DNA of 64,000 nt from Erysipelothrix rhusiopathiae (GCF_900637845.1 NZ_LR134439.1:1674001-1738000), one strand, 5' to 3'; positions 42,810 through 52,557 are shown, counted from the stretch's first letter. The notes: generated from the letters alone by a model not told the origin. Program-made: numbers and translations.

Positions 42810-45311
42810 TTAATACCAATCCTTACCTGTATCCACAGAAACATTCAAATCAATAGGCCATGAGACAATGTGCTCCATAACAGATACCATTAAATCTTGA
42901 ATTTGTTCCAGTTCATCGTCATAAACATCGAATACTAGTTCATCATGAACTTGTAGGATCATTGACGATTTGTAATTGTTTGACGTTAATAATTCGTCTG
43001 CTTTAATCATTGCAATTTTGATAATATCTGCTGCTGTACCTTGAATCGGCGCATTCATCGCTGCACGTTTTCCAAAATCTTTCACTGCACGATTGGCATC
43101 GTAGATTTCAGGAATATAACGACGGCGATTAAAGAGTGTCTTGACATAACCGTCACGCAAACAGTCTTCAACGACAGAATCCATATATTTTGTAATGTTA
43201 GGGTAAATTTCATTATATCGTGTTATAAAATGACGTGCTTCTGGAATAGTGATATCCAATTGTTTTGAAAGTCCATATTCTGACATGCCATAAACGATAC
43301 CAAAGTTAACACTTTTTGCTTGACGTCGCATCGTACTTGTTACATCATCAACACCAAATATCGCTTTCGCAGTTTCGGAGTGAATATCATGACCACCATT
43401 AAATGCTTCCATCATACGTTTTTCATCAGCTAAGTAAGAGAGTACACGAAGCTCAATTTGAGAATAATCGATGGACATTAAGGTACAACCTTCGGATGCT
43501 ACAAAAGCTTTCCGAATCATCCGTGTCTCTTCATCACGAACCGAAATATTTTGTAAATTTGGGTCACTTGAAGACAAACGACCGGTTTGTGTTGCATGTT
43601 GATTAAAAGAAGTATGAATTTTTCCATCAGCATGGATATGCTTTGTTAATCCTACAGCATAAGTACTGTAAAGTTTTTGGTACTTTCGATACTCCAAAAT
43701 TGGAGCTATTATTGCATGTTCTTCAATCAAGCCTTCAAGTACATCAACTGCAGTTGATCGTTTCTTTTTCGTAGGCAATTTTAGATGATCAAACAACACC
43801 TCAGCAAGCTGTTTTGGCGAATTTAAATTGAATTCCATCCCTGCAAGTTCATAGACTTGGTTGCTCAGTGTCTCGATTTTTTGGTGTGTCACGAGCGCAA
43901 TTTCATCAAGCACGCTTCGATCAACATTGATTCCTCTAAACTCACACTTTGATAAAATGGGAACTAAAGGTTTTTCAATCTCTTCATAGACAGAGAGCAC
44001 TTCAATTTTATTAGCTTCTGTTTTTAGTGTATTGAATTGTGAAAGTATTGCTTGAGTAAACGCTGCACCCTTTTCCATACCTTCATACTCATGGAACCAC
44101 AAACCAAATTCATCCTTTAATCGTGCCATGGTCGTTATTGACGAATTTACTATAAATGCAAGAAGTAACAAATCATCAAATTGATTAGCAATTTCAATAT
44201 TGTTTTCTAAACAGAATCGATAGAGTGATTTAGACGAATCCACAACTATTGAAGTATCTGATGAAATAAGCGCTTTAAAGGCTTCATTGCCGACCATTTC
44301 TCCAAATGTTAAGTATATGTTTTCTTTACCATCAGAAAGATAACACCCTTCAAGGTTTCCTTTTTTATCAAGTTCCATTGAAATCGCAATCATCGATTTC
44401 TTCCAAGATGAATCAAGATTAGTAAATTCGATGGTCTCTTTTTCAACAACTTCAACGTCATAATTATCGGTAATAAGTGAATTCATATCATATTTACGAT
44501 AGAAAGCATTTAACGATTCATTCGGTATTTCATACTTAATACTTGAGAGGTCAATGTCAAGGGGTACCGAGGTATGAATTTCAGCTAATTTGTACGACAT
44601 TCTCGCTTGTTCTTCAAACTCACGGATTTTTTCTCCCATTTTCCCTTTGATTTCTTCTTTATGCACATACAGGTTCTCAAAAGTAGTATATTGTCCAAGA
44701 AGTTTAAGTGCGGTTTTCTCACCGATCGAAGGTACTCCAGGAATGTTATCGCTAGTATCACCCATTAACGCCTTCATATCTACAATTTGTTTTGGCTCAA
44801 TACCCATTTCATCCATGAGACTCGTTTTATCCATAAGACGTAAATCTGTTAAACCTTTTTTCATAAGTAAAACATCAACATTATCATCAATAAGTTGTAA
44901 CATATCACGATCACTGGTTAAAATTTCAACTTTGAAATCCGGATACATTCTCGACATTGTTCCGATAATATCATCCGCCTCATAGCCACTGAGTTCAAAC
45001 CGTTTAATCGGATATGCATCAAGAAACTCACGTACAAGTGCAAACTGAGACACCAATTCTTCATCAACCTCTTTGCGAGTCCCTTTATATTCATCAAACA
45101 TATCATGACGAAATGTTTTATCCTTTGTATCAAAGGCCACGAGGACATGTGTAGGATTTATGATTTCTATTGCTTTAGCGAGCATTGTTGAAAAGCCATA
45201 TACTGCATTGGTGACCACACCTGAACTGGACTTCATGTATCCTCTTGAAAGCGTTCCATAGTAAGCCCTAAAAAGCATTGAATTCCCGTCTATTAATAAT
45301 AATTTATTCAT
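42810..45311 (-). CDS. polA: DNA polymerase I
   Basis: Gap-filling and Okazaki fragment processing. The 833 residues contain the 5'-nuclease domain (LLIDGNSMLFRAYYGT, SGYEADDIIGTMS, GDTSDNIPGVPSIGEKTA). Next is a 3'-5' exonuclease-like domain that has lost the DxE (region MIAISMELDKKGN), then the polymerase domain. The polymerase has motif A SMDYSQIELRVLSYLA, the O-helix RRQAKSVNFGIVYGMSEYG and motif C QVHDELVFDV. Loss of proofreading residues is typical of Gram-positive PolA. Confidence 0.97.
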   Translation of the reverse strand: MNKLLLIDGNSMLFRAYYGTLSRGYMKSSSGVVTNAVYGFSTMLAKAIEIINPTHVLVAFDTKDKTFRHDMFDEYKGTRKEVDEELVSQFALVREFLDAYPIKRFELSGYEADDIIGTMSRMYPDFKVEILTSDRDMLQLIDDNVDVLLMKKGLTDLRLMDKTSLMDEMGIEPKQIVDMKALMGDTSDNIPGVPSIGEKTALKLLGQYTTFENLYVHKEEIKGKMGEKIREFEEQARMSYKLAEIHTSVPLDIDLSSIKYEIPNESLNAFYRKYDMNSLITDNYDVEVVEKETIEFTNLDSSWKKSMIAISMELDKKGNLEGCYLSDGKENIYLTFGEMVGNEAFKALISSDTSIVVDSSKSLYRFCLENNIEIANQFDDLLLLAFIVNSSITTMARLKDEFGLWFHEYEGMEKGAAFTQAILSQFNTLKTEANKIEVLSVYEEIEKPLVPILSKCEFRGINVDRSVLDEIALVTHQKIETLSNQVYELAGMEFNLNSPKQLAEVLFDHLKLPTKKKRSTAVDVLEGLIEEHAIIAPILEYRKYQKLYSTYAVGLTKHIHADGKIHTSFNQHATQTGRLSSSDPNLQNISVRDEETRMIRKAFVASEGCTLMSIDYSQIELRVLSYLADEKRMMEAFNGGHDIHSETAKAIFGVDDVTSTMRRQAKSVNFGIVYGMSEYGLSKQLDITIPEARHFITRYNEIYPNITKYMDSVVEDCLRDGYVKTLFNRRRYIPEIYDANRAVKDFGKRAAMNAPIQGTAADIIKIAMIKADELLTSNNYKSSMILQVHDELVFDVYDDELEQIQDLMVSVMEHIVSWPIDLNVSVDTGKDWY

Positions 45312-45347
45312 GTTTTCCTACTTTCTAAATAAGTAAAACCCTTGGGA

Positions 45348-46310
45348 TTACTTAGCAATCGTCTCAAGGGTTTCTAGATTAAGTCTCATTTTCGCGATGT
45401 AATCATAATTCGCTTCGATATCTTTATCTGATAGATTATAAAGATTGCTTAATTCAATTTGTGTTAAATTAAACTCTGTTTTTAATTGATTAAATAATTT
45501 TACATATTCTTCTGGCATATTCTCTTCATATGCAATAAATTGTACGCCATCCTTCGCAATCCGTGCACGGATCGCATTGAGCATATCTTCATCTGGTAAA
45601 ACACCGTATTTTGATAATGTCGCTGGATATACACCGATATTATAACTCTTTTGCCAATTCCCAAAAGATGGTGTCATGGAAACAAATTTAATACCTTTCT
45701 CCGAATCACGTAAAAGTTGATATTGTGCTTGAAGCCCTGTTAATTCTACTTCTAATGTTTCAAATTGCTCTGTAAAGTATGCTTCTTCATCCGGATAAGT
45801 TTGTACAAGCCAATCTTTTATTGTTCGCGCCATTGAAGTCATCGCTAAAGGATCCATCCATAAAAACGGATCTTTATCATATTGATCAACTGCTGCAAAA
45901 GCATCAGACTCATAATATTCGGATTCTATCGCATGCGATTGCCCATCAACCACAACATTTGTGTAGCGTTTAAATGGATATAACATGGAACGTTCCGATA
46001 AATCAATCATCTGTAATTTAGAGTTTTGAAGATCATCCAAGTATAGTTGCCAATAAGGCTGTAATTCATTAATATAAAAAATTGTATCTGCTTTTTTTAT
46101 AATTTCTTGAAAATCTTCTTTTACCGTTGCCTGTTGAGGTATTAATCCTGTGTCAATGCGCTGAACGTTAACACGTTCTCCCGCAAGACGTTCAACAAGG
46201 AACTGAATCGGATAATTTGTAACGATGACATTCCGACTTCTAGGAACGCATCCCGACAATGTCCCCAGTATGATAACCAATACTAGTAATTTACTCATCA
46301 ATCGTTTCAT
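45348..46310 (-). CDS. ZnuA-like solute-binding lipoprotein lacking metal ligands
   Basis: A 320-residue lipoprotein: signal ending TLSGC (Cys21), then the cluster A-I metal-receptor pattern VIVTNYPIQFLVERLAGERV. Later segments follow the family order DPFLWMDPLAMTSMARTI, FVSMTPSFGNWQKSYNI and FIAYEENMPEEYVKLF. In true ZnuA/MntA proteins these positions hold His ligands (xPHxxEP, DPHxWLDP, fHxafxY). Here they read IPQQATV, DPFLWMDP and MTPSFGNW, so all three His are gone. There are no ABC permease or ATPase genes nearby. It may be a structural or signalling protein, or bind a non-metal ligand. Confidence 0.8.
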   Translation of the reverse strand: MKRLMSKLLVLVIILGTLSGCVPRSRNVIVTNYPIQFLVERLAGERVNVQRIDTGLIPQQATVKEDFQEIIKKADTIFYINELQPYWQLYLDDLQNSKLQMIDLSERSMLYPFKRYTNVVVDGQSHAIESEYYESDAFAAVDQYDKDPFLWMDPLAMTSMARTIKDWLVQTYPDEEAYFTEQFETLEVELTGLQAQYQLLRDSEKGIKFVSMTPSFGNWQKSYNIGVYPATLSKYGVLPDEDMLNAIRARIAKDGVQFIAYEENMPEEYVKLFNQLKTEFNLTQIELSNLYNLSDKDIEANYDYIAKMRLNLETLETIAK

Positions 46311-46340
46311 ACACAACCTCTTTTCACATTTTATTATACA

Positions 46341-47435
46341 CTAATTTTCTTCAGGGATAACCCAATTATTCTTTCTCAAGTTGAATAATGCTCGTATTGA
46401 GAAGTATAATGGCATCGAAATTAAAATCCCTACAAAACCAAATAAAACACTTGATGCGAAAAACGCAAATAAGGACCAAAGCGGTTCGATTTTATCACGC
46501 TTGGAGTAAACCATAGGAGAAACGACATACCCATCAACATTTGAAAGAATAACCAATCCAATTGTAAGTATAATCACTCGCGGTAACGGTAACGTTAAAG
46601 CGGTTAAGATCCCTAATACATGTACAACTGTTGGCCCAATGTAAGGTATTAACAACCCAAATGCCGTTAGAACACCAAGAACAAATGCATAATTATGTCC
46701 GACAGCTAAATAAAGCAAACTGTACTCAATACATGTAATAGTCATAATCACAACGAGTGTCCCTAAATAACGACTTACAGCATGGTCAATAACAATAATT
46801 GAATTTCCGAGTTTTGGAGAAATATTATTCGCAATGCGTAAAACACTTCCCGTAAAATTTTCATAATCGAATACAAAATACATCCCGATAATAAACGAGA
46901 AAATACCTGTAGTGATTGTTGAAAAAATCTTTGATAGGAATTGTGAAGCAGCTGCTGGCAATGTAGGTATCTGGCCCACAATTCCGTTAAGCATTCCCAT
47001 CACTTGTTTAAAAATGTCATCCGCCCATGGAGAAGGATTATTATGGTTAATTTCTTTGTAGTAATTATAGAGTTGCTGTATGCCGTCCATACTATTACCA
47101 ATTAACTGCGAAATATCTGTATACAATGATGGTAAGATCGATGAAAAGAGCAGTACAATCAAAACTACAAACAAAACGAGTGTAATTGGAACACTGATTG
47201 CTCTTTTAATATTATATTTTTCAAAAAACACCGCAATCGGTCTTACAATATATGCAAGTGCAAAGCCAATAACAAATGGCAGAAGAATTCGCTTAGCTAA
47301 TTCAAAAGCATGTTGCCATACTGCCCATGTTTGCATCAATAAGAAAACACTTAATAAAAATAACATAAATGGAACAAGTTGCTTCCAACTGAAATGATCG
47401 TCAAAAAATTTTTGAATACGTTGAAAAATGTTCAT
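46341..47435 (-). CDS. AI-2E/PerM-family membrane transporter
   Basis: A 364-residue protein with about eight TM helices: two near residues 17-60, one near 75-95, a long amphipathic region, and the C-terminal cluster. The family signature GLLIPYIGPTVVHVLGILTA lies in the C-terminal membrane region, with ISMPLYFSIRALF at the end. The substrate is not predictable; relatives export quorum signals or exchange Na+/H+. GGGAG precedes the ATG. Confidence 0.9.
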   Translation of the reverse strand: MNIFQRIQKFFDDHFSWKQLVPFMLFLLSVFLLMQTWAVWQHAFELAKRILLPFVIGFALAYIVRPIAVFFEKYNIKRAISVPITLVLFVVLIVLLFSSILPSLYTDISQLIGNSMDGIQQLYNYYKEINHNNPSPWADDIFKQVMGMLNGIVGQIPTLPAAASQFLSKIFSTITTGIFSFIIGMYFVFDYENFTGSVLRIANNISPKLGNSIIVIDHAVSRYLGTLVVIMTITCIEYSLLYLAVGHNYAFVLGVLTAFGLLIPYIGPTVVHVLGILTALTLPLPRVIILTIGLVILSNVDGYVVSPMVYSKRDKIEPLWSLFAFFASSVLFGFVGILISMPLYFSIRALFNLRKNNWVIPEEN

Positions 47436-47460
47436 TAATTTATTTCTCCCTCTATTTTTA

Positions 47461-47991
47461 TTAACGCATATATAAATTCTGAACGCGTTGCATAATCATA
47501 CGATGCATTAATTTATATAACGTCATAGCGATTGGTAGCAGAATTAAATTACCAATAATAACCCATAACGTTCGGGTACTTATAAAAGTAATTAAACTAT
47601 ATGACACCCCTTTTACTAGAGGTAACATGCCAAATATTAACATTTCTTTAATAAACAAACCAATCACGGCTAAGACTAAGAACTCAAAGGTTGAAGTACC
47701 AATATAACGGTCCCAGACCCTTAAAAGCGCTATCGTGATTGAATAACTGACAAAAAACATTGGAAATGAACCAATATGGCACAGATCCATCCAGATTCCT
47801 AAAAGAATTGCTTTAATTATCGATTCCGTTTGAGAATCATTTTGAGTCAATAACATCAGCCCTAAAAAATGAAGACTGCTCACAAATGTTAAGGAACTTA
47901 GACCCAATTGTGTAAATATGGCATTAAATATTGAATCTAGAACCAAGAGAACCACAATATACAAGAAATGCATCCAGCGAATCATTCTCAT
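47461..47991 (-). CDS. mreD: Rod shape-determining protein MreD
   Basis: A small membrane protein (176 residues, about five TM helices) of the elongasome. It follows mreC with a 4-nt overlap and has GIWMDLCHIGSFPMFFVSYS, an MreD-type central segment. The sequence is divergent, so position and topology carry much of the weight. No mreB is seen next to mreC. Confidence 0.86.
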   Translation of the reverse strand: MRMIRWMHFLYIVVLLVLDSIFNAIFTQLGLSSLTFVSSLHFLGLMLLTQNDSQTESIIKAILLGIWMDLCHIGSFPMFFVSYSITIALLRVWDRYIGTSTFEFLVLAVIGLFIKEMLIFGMLPLVKGVSYSLITFISTRTLWVIIGNLILLPIAMTLYKLMHRMIMQRVQNLYMR

Positions 47992-48827
47992 GATTTCTTC
48001 ACCACCGATACGTATTTAATATTATTATAATCAACAGAAGGTTTTACATAAACTAACACACCCACACTATCTGCAACATTTTTAACAGAATCAACTTTTC
48101 CAACAAATAATCCACTTGGATAAACACTGCTTATACTTGCAGTTGAAACAGGCATTTCTGCGGCAATGGTCGATGTTGATTCAAGTAAAACAACTGAAAA
48201 TAATTTTTTCTCGTGGTCATATGAATTCAAAATTCCTTGAACATAATTCCCTTTAGAAACTTCAATTTGTACCGTCGCATTTGAATTTTCGTCATTTGCG
48301 ATAAGTAAAGCTACTAATGATTGATTTTTATCAACACTTAATACCTTACCAATAATTCCCTTAGGCGCTACAACACCATCACCTACGGCAACACCGTCTT
48401 GACTCCCTTTATCAATTGTAATTACGGAATCCCATTTTTCTGATGAACGGTTTTTAACCGTCGCATTAACTTGTGTATATTCTGAATACACTGAATTTAG
48501 CTCATTTAGAGCCTTTAACTCTGCAACTTCACTCTCCAACTCATTTAATCGTGTTTGCCAATGATGCGATGTTTCCAATTGCGTTCTTAACTTATCATTT
48601 TCATGGCGTACATCCCACATCATTGATGTGTCTCTTACAACATTACTTACTGTCTCAATTGGATAATCGATAAGGCCATAACGCACCATCGAAATGAAAC
48701 TAAAGAAATTACGATCTGACGATTCATAAAATGACGATTTTTTAACAAATCCCATTCCAAAAAGACAAACAATAACTGTTGTTAATAAATATATAAGTAC
48801 ACGTCTAAAATTATTCTTTCGTTTCAT
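47988..48827 (-). CDS. mreC: Rod shape-determining protein MreC
   Basis: A bitopic protein organising cell-wall synthesis. The 279 residues comprise a short cytoplasmic start, one TM helix (about 8-26), a coiled coil (about 68-100, NDKLRTQLETSHHWQTRLNE) and beta-rich domains with IDKGSQDGVAVGDGVVAPKG, the MreC hallmark. It has its own strong promoter at 48843-48871. Confidence 0.94.
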   Translation of the reverse strand: MKRKNNFRRVLIYLLTTVIVCLFGMGFVKKSSFYESSDRNFFSFISMVRYGLIDYPIETVSNVVRDTSMMWDVRHENDKLRTQLETSHHWQTRLNELESEVAELKALNELNSVYSEYTQVNATVKNRSSEKWDSVITIDKGSQDGVAVGDGVVAPKGIIGKVLSVDKNQSLVALLIANDENSNATVQIEVSKGNYVQGILNSYDHEKKLFSVVLLESTSTIAAEMPVSTASISSVYPSGLFVGKVDSVKNVADSVGVLVYVKPSVDYNNIKYVSVVKKS

Positions 48828-48842
48828 TTAATCACCTTCTTT

Positions 48843-48871
48843 ATTATACTTACAAATCCAACTTTTTACAA
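48843..48871 (-). promoter_or_regulatory. Promoter of mreC-mreD
   Basis: Minus strand: -35 TTGTAA (48866-48871), 17-nt spacer, -10 TATAAT (48843-48848), 15 nt before the mreC ATG. Confidence 0.75.
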
Positions 48872-48901
48872 ATGAAAGAATAAGGGTTTTAGCCCTTATT
48901 C
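48872..48901 (-). terminator. Hairpin terminator of radC
   Basis: GAATAAGGG-N6-CCCTTATTC, a perfect 9-bp stem overlapping the stop codon, followed by TTTCATTTG. The T tract is short, so termination may be partial. Confidence 0.6.
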
Positions 48902-49603
48902 TTCAAACAAAACCGGATGCAAATTGCGCAGTGAAACCGAGTTTGTAGAAGTAACAATAATGTGGTCGACGACTTCAATTCCAATCATCATTCCAACCTC
49001 TATTAAGGCTCGTGTCACTTCCACATCCGCCTCACTGGCGCTTAATGACCCGCCTGGATGATTATGAACCAACACAATCCTTGATGCATTACATCGAACC
49101 GCTTCCCGAAAGACATCGCGAGGATGAACTAAACTCTTATCGGCTGTACCTTTAAATAAATCTAAATAACGTATCAAGTTATTTTGAGTTGATAAGAAAA
49201 GCACTCGAAATAGTTCCTGTTCCTCAAATCCAATTTCAAGATTTAACCAGCGAACAATTCGATCACATGAGCTGAGTTTGATTTTTTCTCCAGGGAATGG
49301 CATCACAATCCTTCGCAGCAATTCATGTACAGCAAGCAAAGTTGTACACTTCGCTTGTTTCATTCCTTTGATCTTTGACAGTTGACTGTATTGAATTTTA
49401 ATTAAATTTTGGATTCCACCAATCGACGTTAAAACCTCCGAAGCAAGGGAAACAACATTTTTATTACGGGTCCCTGTCCTAAGTAAAATCGCAACAAGCT
49501 CCTCATCCGTCAATTTATTCGGACCAAGCACCAACAGTTTTTCTCTTGGCAAAAATTGAGAACGATCCAAATCAACGTCCCCATTGAATTTTGGCTTTAC
49601 CAT
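48896..49603 (-). CDS. radC: RadC-family JAB metalloprotein
   Basis: A DNA-repair-associated protein of uncertain function. The 235 residues contain an N-terminal UPF0758 region (REKLLVLGPNKLTDEELVAI), a helix-hairpin-helix (IQYSQLSKIKGMKQAKCTTLL) and the JAMM motif RIVLVHNHPGGSLSASEADVE with its two His and Asp. The ATG has no convincing Shine-Dalgarno and lies inside the 40-residue ORF upstream, suggesting coupled translation. In other Firmicutes radC also neighbours mreBCD. Confidence 0.92.
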   Translation of the reverse strand: MVKPKFNGDVDLDRSQFLPREKLLVLGPNKLTDEELVAILLRTGTRNKNVVSLASEVLTSIGGIQNLIKIQYSQLSKIKGMKQAKCTTLLAVHELLRRIVMPFPGEKIKLSSCDRIVRWLNLEIGFEEQELFRVLFLSTQNNLIRYLDLFKGTADKSLVHPRDVFREAVRCNASRIVLVHNHPGGSLSASEADVEVTRALIEVGMMIGIEVVDHIIVTSTNSVSLRNLHPVLFEE

Positions 49604-49694
49604 AAGATAAACTGCCGCTACTACTTGTAAGGATTTTGTAAACAGCAGCCAAACCTATCAATACAATTAATCCTGTTAAATATAACGAAAGCAT
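49572..49694 (-). CDS. Small single-pass membrane protein (40 residues)
   Basis: Translation by hand from the ATG at 49694 gives 40 residues. It begins MLSLYLTGLIVLIGLAAVYK, one hydrophobic helix, followed by a Ser/Gly-rich polar tail ending KIQWGR. The Shine-Dalgarno GGAGGTGAT is near-perfect and 3-4 nt from the ATG. The last 32 nt overlap radC in another frame. I do not recognise it; it may be a real microprotein or a leader peptide that couples translation of radC. Confidence 0.6.
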   Translation of the reverse strand: MLSLYLTGLIVLIGLAAVYKILTSSSGSLSYGKAKIQWGR

Positions 49695-49737
49695 ATATCA
49701 CCTCCGCTACTAGGTATGTTCTTTAGAAATAACTTCA

Positions 49738-49768
49738 TAAAAAAAGAAAGAAACGTGTTCTTTCTTTA
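49738..49768 (-). terminator. Terminator of ftsA-ftsZ
   Basis: Minus strand: AAAGAAAGAA-CACG-TTTCTTTCTT stem followed by T5 and an A/T tail, about 35 nt after the ftsZ stop. Confidence 0.8.
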
Positions 49769-49802
49769 GTTCTTATGATTTAAAAAGATCAAACATTGTT
49801 TA

Positions 49803-50879
49803 TTATCGTGTCTTAAAGAACTCAGGAATATCGTTATTTTCAGTGCGACGTTCTTCCTGATTGTTATGAGATGTTTGATATGCTGGTCTTGATTCTGCAG
49901 CAGTACGCGTAGCATGGACCTCAGGTGCAGGTTCTTCTGCTCCATCAAATCCAGTAGCAATAACAGTTACAATAATTGAATCTCCGATATTTTCATTAAT
50001 TGCAACACCAAAGATAATGTCAATATCATTTCCAGCTGCATCACGAATATAATCCACTGCTTCTGATGCATCTTGAATCGAAATTGAATCACCACCGGTA
50101 ACGTTCACAATCGCGTTACGGGCTCCATCAATTTGCGCTTCTAAAAGTGGTGAAGTAATCGCTTTTTGAGCTGCTTCGATTGATTTATTTTCACCCTGTG
50201 ACATACCGATACCAATCAAGGCACTTCCTTGTCCAGCCATAACTGAGCGAACATCCGCAAAGTCAAGGTTAATCATTGCAGGAACAGCAATAAGATCTGT
50301 AATTGTTTGAACACCTTGTCTTAAAACATTGTCTGCTTCTTTAAATGCTTCTTGGAATGGAATTCGTCCGATTACTTCGAGCAATTGATTATTGCTTACA
50401 ATAATGAGCGAATCAACGTAAGATTTCAACTCTTCCAAACCTGACATCGCTTGATTTGAACGACGACGTCCTTCAAATGTAAATGGTTTTGTAACGATAC
50501 CAACTACAAGTGCTCCCTCTTCTTGCGCAATTTTCGCAACAAGTGGAGATGCTCCCGTACCAGTTCCACCACCTAAACCTGCTGTAACAAATACCATATC
50601 TGCATCTTTTACAGCTTCACGAATTTCATTTTCACTCTCAACAGCAGCTTTGCGTCCCATTTCTGGATTCGCCCCTGCCCCGAGACCTTTTGTTACTTCA
50701 CGGCCTAATTCAATACGATTCACTACAGGTGAACAGTTAAGCACTTGCAAATCCGTATTTGCGACGTAAAATTCTACGCCCTTCATGCCTTCATCGACCA
50801 TGCGATTAACCGCATTACATCCTGCGCCACCGACACCTATTACTTTAATTCTTGCTACTTGTTCAAAATTCGCATCCAT
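49803..50879 (-). CDS. ftsZ: Cell division GTPase FtsZ
   Basis: Tubulin-like protein forming the division ring. In 358 residues: [17 protein letters not shown], the tubulin signature [25 protein letters not shown] and the C-terminal peptide DIPEFFKTR that binds FtsA. The ~45-residue linker before it is charged and variable. It follows ftsA by 18 nt. The murein and dcw genes usually upstream are absent here. Confidence 0.98.
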   Translation of the reverse strand: MDANFEQVARIKVIGVGGAGCNAVNRMVDEGMKGVEFYVANTDLQVLNCSPVVNRIELGREVTKGLGAGANPEMGRKAAVESENEIREAVKDADMVFVTAGLGGGTGTGASPLVAKIAQEEGALVVGIVTKPFTFEGRRRSNQAMSGLEELKSYVDSLIIVSNNQLLEVIGRIPFQEAFKEADNVLRQGVQTITDLIAVPAMINLDFADVRSVMAGQGSALIGIGMSQGENKSIEAAQKAITSPLLEAQIDGARNAIVNVTGGDSISIQDASEAVDYIRDAAGNDIDIIFGVAINENIGDSIIVTVIATGFDGAEEPAPEVHATRTAAESRPAYQTSHNNQEERRTENNDIPEFFKTR

Positions 50880-50897
50880 ATTTGTTCACTCCTCCAT

Positions 50898-52133
50898 CTA
50901 ACGTTCAAAGAACATGCTCTTTAGTTTTTGAGTAATCGAGTCATCTTCATCTTTTTCATATTGTAACACAACTCGTTTAAACTCATCTTCATCAACGCTT
51001 GAGAGTGTTACATCACGGAATATACTTTGGTCTTTATAAAAGTAAAATGCCCCTACAAGAGATGTTAAACCATAGTCTTTTACACCAAATGTTGTAGAAC
51101 GGTATGTAACCGCCTCCGCTTCTGTTATTTTTTCAATACAATCTGTAACGCCTGAAATCTCTGCTGCTTCACCACTGATAATAAAACGTGGTTCTCCGAG
51201 ATTTTCGAAAATTGGGTCACAACTACTACATATTTCGCCCACAAATTTATGAATATCATCTGCGACTAAATTCATAAGATCTACCTGTGATAAGGTATGG
51301 GATGTCGATTTAGTCGACCAAATAAATATTGGGTCATCTTTCGGATTTTCATTATTCAAATCGATATTAAAATACAACAAACGATGTACAACATCAGTTG
51401 GTACCTTTAATGTGCGTTCGATTTTTTTCATAAAGACTTCAAATCCACGATCAATATAATCATTCGATAAGAGAATCCCTTTACTGAATAATGATAATTT
51501 AGTTAACTTTTCACCTAATGTTAAGGCAACAATCGGCTTGTCAATCGATGCTTCGAATAAAGAAGCCTCTTTTGCAAAACCAATGTCATCTAAAACAATA
51601 TCAATAATCTTTAATCCTGATTTTTCAACACATGACACATATGGGAAAATGATGGATTGTTTTCCAAAGTAGCAATCTGCTTCAATAGTCAAACTTTCAC
51701 ATCGTTCGTTTAATGGTAATTTACGTGTCGAACTTCCGTTCACAAAATATTTACTCATTAAAACATTTGTTAATATATGTCCTTCAGGAGCTTTTACGTT
51801 TAATAATTCTTTATATGCTCTTTTTACATCATTCTCAGAAATACGCCCAGTGATTGGTACGCGCAATTGTTTATTAATTCGCTTCATGTGGACGCCTGGA
51901 ACAAGTAAGAGTACTTGCTTAATTACAACCCCCAAATTTCGCGATGCATTTTCAATCGCTTTTTTAATTGAATCGACCACATGTGTTTCACTCATGATCG
52001 AGTAGCCTGCCACACCTAAATGTGGGACACGTTCAACCTTTAATATATTTAATCGGCCATTGAAAAATTGTCCAACTAACAAGCGCACTTCATGATCCGC
52101 GATTTCTAAAGCTGCAATAATTTGTTTCTCCAT
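50898..52133 (-). CDS. ftsA: Cell division protein FtsA
   Basis: Actin-like protein anchoring FtsZ to the membrane. The 411 residues begin MEKQIIAALEIADHEVRLLV and include ISENDVKRAYKEL (1C region) and RFIISGEAAEISGVTDCIEK. The C-terminal amphipathic helix SITQKLKSMFFER is the membrane anchor. The sequence is diverged in the phosphate loops compared with Bacillus FtsA. GGAGG precedes the ATG at 52133. Its place before ftsZ fixes the identity. Confidence 0.93.
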   Translation of the reverse strand: MEKQIIAALEIADHEVRLLVGQFFNGRLNILKVERVPHLGVAGYSIMSETHVVDSIKKAIENASRNLGVVIKQVLLLVPGVHMKRINKQLRVPITGRISENDVKRAYKELLNVKAPEGHILTNVLMSKYFVNGSSTRKLPLNERCESLTIEADCYFGKQSIIFPYVSCVEKSGLKIIDIVLDDIGFAKEASLFEASIDKPIVALTLGEKLTKLSLFSKGILLSNDYIDRGFEVFMKKIERTLKVPTDVVHRLLYFNIDLNNENPKDDPIFIWSTKSTSHTLSQVDLMNLVADDIHKFVGEICSSCDPIFENLGEPRFIISGEAAEISGVTDCIEKITEAEAVTYRSTTFGVKDYGLTSLVGAFYFYKDQSIFRDVTLSSVDEDEFKRVVLQYEKDEDDSITQKLKSMFFER

Positions 52134-52158
52134 CAGCGAACCTCCTTGTGCTATTATC

Positions 52159-52186
52159 ATAATATCATAATAAAGTCCAATAGCAA
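52159..52186 (-). promoter_or_regulatory. Promoter of ftsA-ftsZ
   Basis: Minus strand: -35 TTGCTA (52181-52186), 16-nt spacer, -10 TATTAT (52159-52164), about 25 nt before the ATG. Confidence 0.6.
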
Positions 52187-52266
52187 AGTGATAGATGGTG
52201 TGTTAAGTGCATTTTTGCTTGTTATTTCACACAAGAATTTTTGGTGATAATTTTTCTCTGAGATAC

Positions 52267-52295
52267 TTGATTAAACAAAATCTATATGATATTAT
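52267..52295 (+). promoter_or_regulatory. Promoter of rpmB
   Basis: -35 TTGATT (52267-52272), 17-nt spacer, -10 TATTAT (52290-52295), 40 nt before the ATG. Confidence 0.75.
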
Positions 52296-52335
52296 AGTCA
52301 AGCGTTATGAAATAGATAAGAAAGGGGGTTACGGT

Positions 52336-52527
52336 ATGCCTAGAGTATGTTCCGTATCCGGTAAAAAAACACTATCAGGAAACAAACGTTCACATTCACT
52401 TCGTGCAACACGTCGTAAATGGAATGTAAACTTGCAAAATGCAACAATTATGGTGGATGGAAAACCAACTCGTGTCCGTATTTCCGCCCGTGCACTAAAA
52501 TCATTGAAAGCACAACAAGCAAAATAA
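52336..52527 (+). CDS. rpmB: 50S ribosomal protein L28
   Basis: A 63-residue basic ribosomal protein starting [20 protein letters not shown], with RRKWNVNLQ and [14 protein letters not shown]. The ATG at 52336 has AAGGGGG upstream, so the long open frame before it is promoter DNA. It is monocistronic and divergent from ftsA. The zinc-binding Cys pairs of some L28 forms are absent (only one Cys). Confidence 0.97.
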   Translation: MPRVCSVSGKKTLSGNKRSHSLRATRRKWNVNLQNATIMVDGKPTRVRISARALKSLKAQQAK

Positions 52528-52532
52528 TAAAA

Positions 52533-52557
52533 AATACGGTTTACACCGTTTTTTTTA
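52533..52557. terminator. Bidirectional terminator between rpmB and thiN
   Basis: ACGGT-TTAC-ACCGT stem with A-run before and T8 after; it can serve both convergent genes. Confidence 0.85.

Noticed and set aside
52207-52335. N-terminal extension of L28
   Set aside because: The upstream open frame contains the promoter; the L28 start [10 protein letters not shown] has its own ribosome site.
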